A stretch of DNA of 64,000 nt from Taibaiella helva (GTDB lineage Bacteria > Bacteroidota > Bacteroidia > Chitinophagales > Chitinophagaceae). This document shows, one piece after another, positions 36,118-44,074 of this stretch (the first letter of the stretch is position 1; each line of letters starts with the position of its first letter). The notes beneath the pieces are model-generated. The model did no database searches, was not told the DNA's origin, and saw only the letters and a program-made list of their open reading frames with translations. Position numbers and translations under genes: made by a program. Where the stretch lies: contig NZ_QUZZ01000007.1 in the NCBI RefSeq assembly GCF_003545695.1, forward strand, positions 62,001-126,000, given 5' to 3'.

Positions 36118-36636
36118 ATGGGAAGCCCTTTTAGAGTAAACGCACTGGAAGCCGCGGCTGTGGTTACCCGCAGCGGCGCCGAAACGGGAGGTGCTTATGC
36201 AGAAGTCCTATCCGTACTGCCCCGTTGTACCGAGGAGTCCACTTTGCACCGGCATCCGCTGCAAACCATAAAGCTGGAGGCGATCGACGGCAAGCTGGGC
36301 ATTATGCTGCCCGACCGCCGGTTGATCATCAAGCCAGGACAGTCTTTCGAGATACCCCGTAATACAGAGCATGCTTTTTATAATGCCGATGAAAAAGCCG
36401 TAGTGTTCCGCAGCACCCTGGAACCCGCCTTGCATACCGAATGGCTGGCACGGGAGCTGAAAGCGGTAACGAAACGACGCCGCTCCCGGCTGATGTCGGC
36501 TATTGAAGAATCGTATATCCTGAACCAGATCAAGGGAGAATATTACCGTTCCGGTTTACCGGCGGCCTTTCACTCCCTGCTGGCTTTTATAGGAAAGCTA
36601 TTGGGCATCGATAAAAAGATCAGCCCTGTACACTGA
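36118..36636 (+). CDS. Cupin-domain protein
   Basis: A 172-residue protein. Residues about 40-105 form a single cupin barrel: STLHRHPLQTIKLEAIDGKLGIM supplies two histidines and a Glu-like position, and IKPGQSFEIPRNTEHAFYN supplies the closing motif with a histidine. The C-terminal third is helical and not recognised. Enzymatic function cannot be assigned; small cupins may be isomerases, dioxygenases or binders. It follows the channel gene by 60 bases and may be the last gene of the efflux operon, so a part in detoxification is possible. Confidence 0.8.
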   Translation: MGSPFRVNALEAAAVVTRSGAETGGAYAEVLSVLPRCTEESTLHRHPLQTIKLEAIDGKLGIMLPDRRLIIKPGQSFEIPRNTEHAFYNADEKAVVFRSTLEPALHTEWLARELKAVTKRRRSRLMSAIEESYILNQIKGEYYRSGLPAAFHSLLAFIGKLLGIDKKISPVH

Positions 36637-36679
36637 CTGACAGAATGAGGAATGAGTGCTGTTGTTTTTTTGCAAAAGG

Positions 36680-36718
36680 AGGCCCCTGTCCGGTATACGG
36701 AGGGGGCTTCTTCTTTTG
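36680..36718 (+). terminator. Probable terminator after the cupin gene
   Basis: GCCCCT and TCCG pair with CGGA and GGGGGC around a GTATA loop with one bulge, followed by TTCTTCTTTT. The T tract is interrupted, so confidence is moderate. Confidence 0.55.
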
Positions 36719-36828
36719 CCGTGTCTTCAAGCCGTCTTATTTCCCGCAGCGATGTGGGAAGAGAAAATGCGCTTCCGGTGCTTACTTATGCTTTGCAGAG
36801 GTGATGCAGCAAGATATAAGATGCTTGG

Positions 36829-36930
36829 TGCCACTTTGTCTTTGTGAGCAATAGACATATAGCACTGCGTCTCCGTGCCGCTGCGAGAGTATATAATCGC
36901 TTTGTGCCTTCGCATCATTGCGGGAAACAT
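36829..36930. repeat. Degenerate TTTGTG/TTGCGAG-type intergenic repeats
   Basis: Three diverged units of a pattern like CTTTGTGCCTTCGnnnCATTGCG lie in a row (starting near 36831, 36862 and 36899). Such decayed, low-complexity units occur between genes in Bacteroidota genomes. Nothing else is seen in the 323-base gap between the cupin gene and the convergent permease gene. Confidence 0.45.
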
Positions 36931-36959
36931 AAACCGCGTCGCTGCAGGAAAATTATGCT

Positions 36960-38405
36960 TTACAAATTCTTCTCTCTTCTCAGTTTACTGTGCCTGCGGC
37001 CATAGCCCCAATAGATAACCATGCCTATCGCCAGCCATACCAGCAGCCGCAGCCAGGTTTCCCAGGGCAGCGAATACATCATCAGCAGGCAGGTAAGGAT
37101 GCCGAGTACAGGTACCACCGGTACCCAGGGCGTACGGAATGGCCGCGGAGTATCCGGTTGCTTTTTCCGGAGGATCAGCACCCCAAGACATACCATCACG
37201 AAGGCAAGCAAGGTGCCAATGCTGGTCATCTCACCCACAACTTCTATGGGCACCAGCGCGGCAAACAGGCTGATGAACAAGCCCAGCACGACATTGGAAC
37301 GTGAAGGCGTACGGAACCGCGGATGTAGCCGCGAGAACATGCCTGGTAGCAATCCGTCCCGGCTCATGGAATAGAATACCCTGGATTGGCCCAGCAGGTC
37401 GATGAGTATTACGGAAGTGTAGCCGATCAATATGGCCAGGATGATCACAAGGCCCAGCCATTCATAGGGCGTTTGCTGTATGGCCACAGCTACAGGCGCG
37501 GCGCTGTTCTTAAAGGCTGTATAGGAAGCCAGGCCCGTCATCACATAGCCAAACAGCACGAACAGCAAAGTGCAGATCAGCAGGGAGCCGATAATACCGA
37601 TCGGCATATTCCGCTGTGGGTTCTTTGTCTCCTGGGCCATAGTGGCGACAATGTCAAACCCGATAAAGACAAAAAACACAACACCTGCACCCCGCAGCAC
37701 CCCGCTCCAGCCAAAGGAACCGAAGCTGCCGGCGTTAGGCGGAATATAGGGATGATAGTGCACCGGGTTGATATAGCGCCAACCCAGGACAATGAACAGC
37801 AGCACCACGCCGACCTTAAGCGCCACGACGATCATATTGAACAGAGTCGACTTTTTCATGCCGCGAAGGATCACCGCAGTAAGAAACAGCACGATGAGCG
37901 CGGCCGGTAGGTTAAGCCAGCCGTGAAGAACGGTACCATCGCCTGTTGTTGCCGATTCAAAGGGCGAGTGGACCAGCTCGTAAGGAAGGGAAAGGTGCAG
38001 CTTGTCCAGGAACTTTACCAGGTACTGCGACCAGCTGATGGCTACGGTAGCCGCGCCCACGGCATATTCCAGCACCAGGTCCCAGCCGATGATCCAGGCA
38101 AAGACTTCGCCTACTGTAGCATAAGCATAGGTATAAGCGCTGCCCGATACCGGCACCATGGCCGCAAACTCGGCATAGCACAAGGCGCTGAATGCACAGC
38201 CTACAGCGGCGATCAGGAAGGACAAGGTAACGGCCGGACCGGCATTGTTGGCGGCGGCGATGCCGGTAAGCGAGAACAGGCCGGCGCCGATGATCACGCC
38301 AATACCGATGGCAATCAGGTTGACCGGGCCAAGGCTTCTTTTCAGTGTCGTACTGCCTTCCAGGGAAGCCTCCCGGCGTAGCATTTCTATAGATTTCTTC
38401 AACAT
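36960..38405 (-). CDS. APC-family amino acid permease (cationic amino acid transporter type)
   Basis: A 481-residue inner-membrane transporter with 12 or more helices. The APC start SLGPVNLIAIGIGVIIGAGLFSLTGIAAANNAGPAV and the CAT-type blocks CYAEFAAMVPVSGSAYTYAYATVGEVFAWIIGWDLVLEYAVG and FFVFIGFDIVATMAQETKNPQRNMPIGI are clear. It probably moves amino acids across the membrane; the exact substrate is not readable. It begins 5 bases after the EamA gene stop on the same strand, so the two transporters are one operon behind the cysteine-rich leader region. Confidence 0.93.
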   Translation of the reverse strand: MLKKSIEMLRREASLEGSTTLKRSLGPVNLIAIGIGVIIGAGLFSLTGIAAANNAGPAVTLSFLIAAVGCAFSALCYAEFAAMVPVSGSAYTYAYATVGEVFAWIIGWDLVLEYAVGAATVAISWSQYLVKFLDKLHLSLPYELVHSPFESATTGDGTVLHGWLNLPAALIVLFLTAVILRGMKKSTLFNMIVVALKVGVVLLFIVLGWRYINPVHYHPYIPPNAGSFGSFGWSGVLRGAGVVFFVFIGFDIVATMAQETKNPQRNMPIGIIGSLLICTLLFVLFGYVMTGLASYTAFKNSAAPVAVAIQQTPYEWLGLVIILAILIGYTSVILIDLLGQSRVFYSMSRDGLLPGMFSRLHPRFRTPSRSNVVLGLFISLFAALVPIEVVGEMTSIGTLLAFVMVCLGVLILRKKQPDTPRPFRTPWVPVVPVLGILTCLLMMYSLPWETWLRLLVWLAIGMVIYWGYGRRHSKLRREKNL

Positions 38406-38410
38406 ACTGG

Positions 38411-39412
38411 TTAAAAGTCTACAAGGTATTTATCAGAACGGGGTGGACTAAGCAAGGTTTTGAAGGAGCGCCGTACCCGGACGCGGAATCGTTTACTGAG
38501 CTTATAGCCGGAGGCGTTGGTCAGCAAAACGCCGGCAAGGATCACGGCCAGGCCGGCCAGCTGGATCAGGCTCATGTGCTCATCTATGAACAGCCATCCT
38601 ACCACTACAGCAACGATAGGATTGACATAGGTATGCGTGCTGACCAGTACCGGCGACTTGACTGACAGTAGCCAGATATAGGACAGGTAGGCGACGATGG
38701 AGCCCAACAGTACCAGGAATGCCAGCCCCAGCCAGGATTGCAACGCCACCCTTGCCGGTGCCCAATCCTGCCATTCGCCGCGGGCCGCGCTGATAGCGAG
38801 GGCCGTGACACCCGCGATCAGCAGCTGCTGTGCGATATTCATAAAGGTGGAATGATCGGCCCGCCGACGTTTGGCATAGAGCGATCCCAGCACCCAGGAG
38901 ACGGAGCTAAGAGCCAGGACACCGAAAGCCAGTATGCGCGCAGTATTGTTGCTCTGCTGTTGCGCACCGCCGATGCTGTCGGCAAAGAACAGCAGCAAGC
39001 CTGCAAAGCCGGTGATCAGGCCGGCTATGGTCGTCAGGTTACTGAAATAGCTGCTCCAGTTTTTACGGTCTAGCGCAATGAACCAGAAAGGCCCGGTAGC
39101 GATAGCGATCGCCGCTTCGGTAGCGCTGATGTATTGCTCGCCCCAGGCCACGAGGCCGGTACCGCCGGTAAGAATGAGTATACCGGTAATGCCGTTCCGG
39201 ATCCAGTTAGTACGGGAACGGGCCTGTTCTTTCCTGGAAAACCGCCAGAGCAGCAGCAGGATGCCGGCAATGCTGAAACGCAGGCCGGACAGGAGAAAAG
39301 GAGGGATGCCACGCAAGCCGTAGCTGATCGCCAGGAAGGTGGAGCCCCAGATAATATAGACGCTGGCAAAAGCCAGGAAGGTGAATAATTTTGTTCTTGT
39401 TGCGGGTAACAT
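38411..39412 (-). CDS. EamA/DMT-family exporter
   Basis: A 333-residue inner-membrane protein with ten helices in two EamA repeats. Marks: FLAFASVYIIWGSTFLAISYGLRGIPPFLLSGLRFSIAG at the start, ATGPFWFIALDR, and the second repeat's PVLVSTHTYVNPIVAVVVGWLFIDEHMSLIQLAGLAVILAGVLLTN. The closest recognisable group is the YedA/RhaT-like exporters; the family includes the cysteine and O-acetylserine exporter EamA. It is the first large gene downstream of two small cysteine-rich reading frames with terminators, which suggests control by cysteine or a related amino acid. Confidence 0.92.
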   Translation of the reverse strand: MLPATRTKLFTFLAFASVYIIWGSTFLAISYGLRGIPPFLLSGLRFSIAGILLLLWRFSRKEQARSRTNWIRNGITGILILTGGTGLVAWGEQYISATEAAIAIATGPFWFIALDRKNWSSYFSNLTTIAGLITGFAGLLLFFADSIGGAQQQSNNTARILAFGVLALSSVSWVLGSLYAKRRRADHSTFMNIAQQLLIAGVTALAISAARGEWQDWAPARVALQSWLGLAFLVLLGSIVAYLSYIWLLSVKSPVLVSTHTYVNPIVAVVVGWLFIDEHMSLIQLAGLAVILAGVLLTNASGYKLSKRFRVRVRRSFKTLLSPPRSDKYLVDF

Positions 39413-39455
39413 GATCCGTTATGATTTTGAAAAAAGATTGTAAAAGGAAAGAAAT

Positions 39456-39492
39456 GAAAAAAGGGCCTTCTGCCGGTACGACAGAAGGCCCT
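39456..39492 (-). terminator. Attenuator-like terminator 2 ahead of the EamA gene
   Basis: On the minus strand an 11-bp perfect stem (AGGGCCTTCTG on the plus strand pairs with CAGAAGGCCCT) is followed by six T residues. It stands 44 bases before the EamA ATG with only the small cysteine-rich frames upstream, so it must act before the structural genes, as in an attenuator. Confidence 0.85.
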
Positions 39493-39513
39493 GGTGTTGC
39501 AGATACGCTGGTA

Positions 39514-39609
39514 TCAGGCACAACATCGCTGGCTCCGTCGCCGGAACAGGGACATACAACAAGCGCAGCAATAAGTGAAGTACAGCATATTCTTAAAAAG
39601 AGATCGCAT
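39514..39609 (-). CDS. Putative cysteine-rich leader peptide 2
   Basis: A 31-codon frame on the minus strand: ATG at 39609, TGA at 39514-39516. It encodes seven cysteine... more exactly six, in the clusters YCCACCM (residues 13-19) and RCCA at the very end. An internal ATG at residue 8 is an alternative start. The frame lies between two terminator hairpins. Cysteine-codon clusters shortly before a terminator are the classical layout of ribosome-mediated attenuation, in which scarcity of charged tRNA changes RNA folding. No homologue is known to me; the call rests on layout and on resemblance to leader 1. Confidence 0.5.
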   Translation of the reverse strand: MRSLFKNMLYFTYCCACCMSLFRRRSQRCCA

Positions 39610-39638
39610 AAAAAAAGCCCTTCCGGTTCGGGAAAGGC
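39610..39638 (-). terminator. Attenuator-like terminator 1
   Basis: On the minus strand GCCTTTCC pairs with GGAAGGGC (one G-U) over a 6-base loop and is followed by seven T residues, which run straight into the ATG of leader 2. It follows leader 1 by about 30 bases. Confidence 0.75.
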
Positions 39639-39669
39639 AGCTCAGTTTACAGCAGCATATTGATGCAGA

Positions 39670-39753
39670 TCAGCCTTTCCATAGCGCAGCAGTGTACATG
39701 CAACAAGTGTTGCAACAGGCAGCGGTAACGATATGGCAGCGGAAATGGCTCAT
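39670..39753 (-). CDS. Putative cysteine-rich leader peptide 1
   Basis: A 27-codon frame on the minus strand: ATG at 39753, TGA at 39670-39672. It carries five cysteines, four of them in ACCNTCCM (residues 12-19), very similar to CCACCM in leader 2. A good promoter (TTG-N20-TAAGTTTG) ends 8 bases before its ATG, so it would be the first thing translated from a nearly leaderless transcript. A terminator follows about 30 bases after its stop. It is too short for domain evidence; the promoter fit and the repeated motif are the support. Confidence 0.55.
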   Translation of the reverse strand: MSHFRCHIVTAACCNTCCMYTAALWKG

Positions 39754-39761
39754 TTGCGAAG

Positions 39762-39792
39762 CAAACTTAGGGGAATATCCCGGCCACTCCAA
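39762..39792 (-). promoter_or_regulatory. Promoter of the leader/EamA/permease operon
   Basis: On the minus strand TTG (39790-39792), a 20-base spacer, and TAAGTTTG (39762-39769) give an exact match to the Bacteroidota consensus. The same 20-base spacing is seen at the guaB promoter. Confidence 0.75.
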
Positions 39793-39965
39793 GGCGATAA
39801 CAATTTATTGACCTGGGTCAAGCAAATGTCCCATATGAAACCGCTAAAAAGAAATAGCGGGCCGGAACAGGCCTGTTCCCAGGCGCTCCAGATTAAGGTA
39901 ATAAGACTGATAACAGGATCAATAACATTTAATCCGGAATTGATCGGGAGCCAATATGAAATACG

Positions 39966-39973
39966 TACTTTTG
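39966..39973 (+). promoter_or_regulatory. Candidate -7 box of the lpxR-like gene
   Basis: TACTTTTG fits TAnnTTTG, 14 bases before the ATG; a TTG lies 23 bases upstream (39940-39942), slightly far. Confidence 0.4.
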
Positions 39974-39987
39974 GCCACCGACGAACA

Positions 39988-40989
39988 ATGAACCGTTTCC
40001 TTTTCTTCTGCAGTCTGTTCACCTTAACCTTGCTGTTTGGCAGGGTAGGGCCTTCTTTTAGCCAACAGGAAATGCCCTACCGGCATGCATTGCGGGGCTA
40101 TGAAGATAACGACCTGATCAAGATCTTCGGACCCACCTCGGATAAAGGTTATACCAACGGCACCCGCTTCGATTATTATTTTGTCAAAGACTCTTCCCGT
40201 TTCTTCCTGGATAAGCTGATGCCTAAAGCCGGGAAACAGGCCGTAAATACTTATGCCTTGGGATTGATGCAAACCATGTTCACACCATCGGATCTGAACG
40301 CTACAGAACCCGACGTATCAGACTGGCCTTATACCGGCGCTTTGTTTCTTAGCTACAGCCAGCATTCTTCCAATGCAGAGAAAGGCTATAACCTGCAGAC
40401 CGAGCTGATCGCCGGTGTGATGGGACCTGCTTCAATGGCGGAGCAGCTGCAAACCGTTATCCATAAGCTGATCAATTCCGCAAAGCCCATGGGTTGGGAT
40501 AAGCAATATCCTACCGATATCCTGCTGAACCTGAATCTCAGCCTGGAAAAGCGGCTTTGGCGCTATGGCGGATGGCTGGATGTTACCGGCGGCGGACAAG
40601 CAATGCTGGGGACGATGCTGGATGGCGCTTCCTTGTATGGACTGGTGCGCATCGGGAAAATGAATGATTATTTCGACGGCTTGCTCCCGCAGTTTGTGAG
40701 CCGTAAAAAGCATAAGCTCCAGGCTTATATTACGGCAAGGCCCTCGCTGGAATGGGTCGGTTATAATGCCGTGATCGAAGGTGGGGTTTTTGCCGGAAGG
40801 TCGGACTATTATCGCGGAAAGGACCAGCGTATCAGCAGCAACCACAGCATATCGCGACGCCTGGACCTGGCAGCAGTACTGGCTTACGGACCATTGAGCG
40901 TTACCTTCACCCAGCGCATCATGCCCCGCCTGATCGATGGCCTCAACCACGAACGATTGGGCAATATCTCCCTGTACGTGGCCTGGTAA
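39988..40989 (+). CDS. LpxR-family lipid A deacylase-like outer-membrane protein
   Basis: A 333-residue exported barrel. ATG 39988 is chosen because it gives a signal peptide (FLFFCSLFTLTLLFGRVGPSFSQ); the open frame upstream runs through the leader-control region. The LpxR marks are present: an Asn/Asp pair in GYEDNDLIKIFGPTSDKGYTNGTRFDYYF and the block QMNLAE-like ALGLMQTMFTPSDLNATEPDVSDWPYTGALFLSYS. LpxR removes the 3'-acyloxyacyl chain of lipid A in the outer membrane. A PAP2 phosphatase gene converges on it from the right, possibly also acting on lipid A or lipid carriers. Confidence 0.87.
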   Translation: MNRFLFFCSLFTLTLLFGRVGPSFSQQEMPYRHALRGYEDNDLIKIFGPTSDKGYTNGTRFDYYFVKDSSRFFLDKLMPKAGKQAVNTYALGLMQTMFTPSDLNATEPDVSDWPYTGALFLSYSQHSSNAEKGYNLQTELIAGVMGPASMAEQLQTVIHKLINSAKPMGWDKQYPTDILLNLNLSLEKRLWRYGGWLDVTGGGQAMLGTMLDGASLYGLVRIGKMNDYFDGLLPQFVSRKKHKLQAYITARPSLEWVGYNAVIEGGVFAGRSDYYRGKDQRISSNHSISRRLDLAAVLAYGPLSVTFTQRIMPRLIDGLNHERLGNISLYVAW

Positions 40990-41009
40990 GGAGTTGATGT
41001 TTATAATTA

Positions 41010-41130
41010 AAGCGTTGGCAGTTAAATAAGTTGGCAATTAGCAGTATGCAGAATTTCATTTATCAATTGTCAACTGCTATTTGTCCACTCCTAATATCTA
41101 ACATCTAAAACCTAGCCTCTAATATCTAAA
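41010..41130. repeat. AT-rich intergenic repeats (TTGGCAnTTA and ATCTAAnA types)
   Basis: Between the two convergent genes are two kinds of simple repeat: TTGGCAGTTA / TTGGCAATTAGCAGT with an inverted counterpart CAATTGTCAACTGC, and ATATCTAACATCTAAAAC with further ATCTAA units up to 41130. They look like decayed interspersed repeats, with no coding potential. Confidence 0.5.
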
Positions 41131-41133
41131 AGA

Positions 41134-41973
41134 TCAGAACCTATAGCTCATGCTTAGCCCGGTGGCGCCGCCATAAGGATTGAAATAAGGCTGCAGGGAA
41201 AGATGCTGGTGCTGCTTTTCTTTCCATTTACGGTGCAGCTCCGGTACCAGGATGCCGGAGGCGCCGCCGATCACCAGGCCGAGGAGCACATCGGTTTTGA
41301 AGTGCTTGCCGGCGTGCATACGATAATAGCCTACCATTGCCGGTGGTATCGCTGCAGCGGTATACAGGCCGACCCGCTGCCAGCCTTTGATGTGGTGATA
41401 GTCGGTAAAGACTTTTACCAGGAAGAAAGTTGAAGTAGCGCTGAAGGAGACGTGCCCGCTGAAAAAAGAATTGCTCCGGGCTTCGCCGGTGCGGAAGGAC
41501 ATAGGAATGTCGGGATTATAAGTCAGCGGCCGGGCCCTCCGTACCGGAAAGGCGGCAGCAAAGTAGAGCGTATTGTCTACTGCATGGCTGACGAGGTACA
41601 GCGTGACCAGGTCGAGCCAGTCCTTTCGTATCCGTTTGTCCAGGGCCAGCAGCACCGGGCTGGCGATAGAAAAATTGAGAAAAAAATCCGAGCGGCCTTC
41701 AGCTTTCGTAAAGCCCGCAGGATTATAATCGATCACTGGTCGGTCAAAGCCGTTGACATCGGCGCGATTCAGCTTCAGCACATCGCTCTCGCTCATTACA
41801 GAAGCTCTGTCTAATGCTTTAAAGCCAAAAAACGAGCCGGTCATAAAAGCTAAAGAGCCGGGCAGCTCATATTTGAGATACATCCGGTAGACCTTGCGGT
41901 CCGTAGTGTCGGTCTGAGCGTGCAGGAACAGGGGCAGTAACAGCAGGTAAGAAAAGAAAATACAGGTCTTCAT
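41134..41973 (-). CDS. PAP2-family phosphatase, exported
   Basis: A 279-residue protein with a signal peptide (CIFFSYLLLLPLFLHAQ). The PAP2 motifs are recognisable: RRARPLTYNP, FFSGHVSFSATST (catalytic histidine) and GYYRMHAGKHFKTDVLLG. It differs clearly from the PAP2 protein near ppk1 and is larger, with an extra N-terminal section and a C-terminal strand ending in aromatic SYRF. It may dephosphorylate lipid A, phosphatidylglycerophosphate or undecaprenyl diphosphate. It converges on the lpxR-like gene. Confidence 0.88.
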   Translation of the reverse strand: MKTCIFFSYLLLLPLFLHAQTDTTDRKVYRMYLKYELPGSLAFMTGSFFGFKALDRASVMSESDVLKLNRADVNGFDRPVIDYNPAGFTKAEGRSDFFLNFSIASPVLLALDKRIRKDWLDLVTLYLVSHAVDNTLYFAAAFPVRRARPLTYNPDIPMSFRTGEARSNSFFSGHVSFSATSTFFLVKVFTDYHHIKGWQRVGLYTAAAIPPAMVGYYRMHAGKHFKTDVLLGLVIGGASGILVPELHRKWKEKQHQHLSLQPYFNPYGGATGLSMSYRF

Positions 41974-42090
41974 CGGTTGCGAAAATAATAAAAGATAAAA
42001 ATAAGGGGAAGCCTGGTCATGCCCTTATCATAATTGTCGATCCTTACTTTATATGGGCAAGAAATAATAACTTGTGTTCCTGAACCGGCT

Positions 42091-42495
42091 ATGTTTTCTC
42101 CATTCTCATTTAAATCAGGGCTTGGTTACGGCCTTTCCTATATCACCGCTTCGGTGATCTGCGCCCTGCTGATCGTTATGGGGAACGACTTGCTGATGCA
42201 TTCGGCCCATCGTGGCTTTCTCTCCGATACCATCCTGGAGATCGATTACCGGCAATGGCTCCGTTTTAGTGCCATCAACCTTGGCTTATCCTTTGCCCTG
42301 TACCTGGTCCTGTACCGGCTATTGCTGTATCGCTTGCCGCTGTTGGTCTCGGCCTTGTGCTGCGGCCTTATCAGCGCATGGATGGCATTCGGCGCAGACG
42401 TAGGCACCAGCTTCAGCTGGTATGAGCTCAAAAATATCCTGACTTTTTTTATCGCCGGTTGTGCTTTAGGTCTTTTCTCCCGGTTGCTGCATTAA
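42091..42495 (+). CDS. Small four-helix membrane protein of unknown function
   Basis: A 134-residue protein from ATG 42091 (MFSPFSFKSGLGYGLSYI). Four hydrophobic stretches are visible at about 16-33, 55-72, 76-95 and 110-130, separated by short polar loops (HSAHRGFLSDTILEIDYRQW). It has no motif I recognise and no clear neighbours in function; it lies between a divergent PAP2 gene and the convergent metX gene. The frame is open to 42034, but the shorter start fits a membrane protein better. Confidence 0.65.
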   Translation: MFSPFSFKSGLGYGLSYITASVICALLIVMGNDLLMHSAHRGFLSDTILEIDYRQWLRFSAINLGLSFALYLVLYRLLLYRLPLLVSALCCGLISAWMAFGADVGTSFSWYELKNILTFFIAGCALGLFSRLLH

Positions 42496-42504
42496 TGCTT
42501 TCCT

Positions 42505-43521
42505 TTACCTCTTCAGCCATTGCTGGAACAATATGCTGATCTGCTCCGTCTCAACCAGGAAGCCGTCGTGACCATAGGGCGAGGTAATCTCTTCGTAGCG
42601 GCAATGAGGCAGGTGGGCTGCCAGCTGCCGTTGCTCTTCCGGCGGGCAGAGCATGTCGCTGGAAATGCCGATCAGCAGCACCGGTTGCTGCAGACCGGCG
42701 AGGACTGAAGGAATATGGCCACCGCGGCCGCGCGACAGATTATGGCTGTCCATCGCCTTGCTGAGGACATAATAGCTGTAGGCATTGAAGCGCCGGACCA
42801 GCTTATCCCCCTGGTAATGCATATAGGAGCTGGCTTTGAAATGATCTGTTTTTTCGGGGTCGGGATCGGTTTGCTGCTGCACCATCAGCTCATAGTTGCG
42901 GTAGGTGAGCATGCCTATGGCGCGGGCGGCTTTCATACCGCGTGCCCCCGCTGCGGGGCTTTCTTCGCCAAAGCTGGCGTCAGCTTCAATCGCGATACGC
43001 TGCGCTGTATGGACAGCAATGCCCCAGGCACTTTCAGCAGCCGAGGTGGCCAGCAGGAACAGCCTGTCGATCCGCTGCGGCTCTGTCAGTGCCCACTCCA
43101 GCGCCTGGTAGCCGCCCATGCTGCCACCTGCCAGCAGGTGTATCTGTTCAATGCCCAGGTGTTGCCGCAGCAGGATATGGGCCTGTACCATATCCCGGAT
43201 GCTGAGCAACGGAAAGCTGCTGTAATAAGGTGTTCCCTTACTCTTATCAATACTTAGCGGGCCGGTGCTGCCATAGCAGCTGCCCAGGATATTGGCGCAG
43301 ACAATAAAGTGCCGGTCCGGATCGAAAGCCATGCCTTTGCCGACCATGCCTGCCCACCAGTCGGCGGCATCGGAGCTGGCCGTCAGCGCATGGCAGATCC
43401 AGACTACGTTATCGCCTGCCTTGTTCAGCTGGCCGTATGTGGTATAGCCGATATGGAGCTCAGGTAATACCGCGCCGTTTTCCAGCGAAAAAGGATGGTT
43501 GTAATGATAGCTTTGCTGCAT
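42505..43521 (-). CDS. metX: Homoserine O-acetyltransferase
   Basis: A 338-residue alpha/beta hydrolase-fold acyltransferase that makes O-acetylhomoserine from acetyl-CoA and homoserine, the first committed step of methionine synthesis. Marks: VWICHALTASSDAADWWAGMVGKG, NILGSCYGSTGPLS, nucleophile Ser134 in LAGGSMGGYQALEW, the late aspartate in GISSDMLCPPEEQ and the histidine in YGHDGFLVE. Some enzymes of this family use succinyl-CoA, and the sulfhydrylase nearby resembles the O-succinylhomoserine type, so acyl specificity is open. It is divergent from osmC/metZ with a 71-base shared control region. Confidence 0.93.
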   Translation of the reverse strand: MQQSYHYNHPFSLENGAVLPELHIGYTTYGQLNKAGDNVVWICHALTASSDAADWWAGMVGKGMAFDPDRHFIVCANILGSCYGSTGPLSIDKSKGTPYYSSFPLLSIRDMVQAHILLRQHLGIEQIHLLAGGSMGGYQALEWALTEPQRIDRLFLLATSAAESAWGIAVHTAQRIAIEADASFGEESPAAGARGMKAARAIGMLTYRNYELMVQQQTDPDPEKTDHFKASSYMHYQGDKLVRRFNAYSYYVLSKAMDSHNLSRGRGGHIPSVLAGLQQPVLLIGISSDMLCPPEEQRQLAAHLPHCRYEEITSPYGHDGFLVETEQISILFQQWLKR

Positions 43522-43592
43522 AAACAGGATGGAACGGAAATTTCCGGCAAATGTAATGGCTGGAGCCTTATTTTTACAGCAAAAAAAGATTT

Positions 43593-44045
43593 ATGCCCGA
43601 GATACAGATCCGCTATGATCTTCCCAGTCGCACTTTCGTTGCTGTTGATGAACAGCAGAACCAGGTCAGCTTCCAGTCGGTACCCGATGGCGTAGAACGC
43701 CCCCGCCTGGACGCCGTAAGCCATGGCGTACGGCCCATGCAGGGCTTGCTGATGGCGCTGGGAACCTGCAGCGGCATCGATATTGTAGCCATACTGGAAA
43801 AGCAGCGGCAGCCCTTCGAGCGCTTTTCGCTGAGGGTCACCGGTGAGCGGGAACAGGATAAAGTTCCGGCGCTATGGATCAAAGCGCATGTCGATTTTAT
43901 CCTGAGCGGCCCGATAGAGGAAGATAAAGCACAGCGGGCTGCTGCTTTGTCGATCGAAAAATATTGTTCGGTAGCGGAGACCCTGCGCCGCGCAGGTTGT
44001 GCCATTACGTTTACTGTCCATCTGAATACCGGTGCGAACGCATAG
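43593..44045 (+). CDS. OsmC/Ohr-family protein
   Basis: A 150-residue cytoplasmic protein of the OsmC fold. The two reactive cysteines expected for thiol peroxidases are present: Cys59 in MALGTCSGIDIV and Cys125 in IEKYCSVAETL. Family members reduce organic hydroperoxides with dithiol partners. It sits between the divergent metX and the downstream metZ (30-base gap), so it is probably co-expressed with sulfur amino-acid synthesis, which would make sense for a thiol-dependent enzyme. Confidence 0.9.
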   Translation: MPEIQIRYDLPSRTFVAVDEQQNQVSFQSVPDGVERPRLDAVSHGVRPMQGLLMALGTCSGIDIVAILEKQRQPFERFSLRVTGEREQDKVPALWIKAHVDFILSGPIEEDKAQRAAALSIEKYCSVAETLRRAGCAITFTVHLNTGANA

Positions 44046-44074
44046 CGTGCCGGGTAAACCTTTAATACAAACAC

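Noticed and set aside
39421-39663. Open plus-strand frame of 80 codons opposite the leader region
   Set aside because: It reads through both terminator hairpins on the other strand and looks low-complexity; the minus-strand leader interpretation explains the sequence better.
39733-39987. Upstream extension of the lpxR-like gene
   Set aside because: The signal peptide begins at ATG 39988 and the extension overlaps the opposite-strand promoter and leader.
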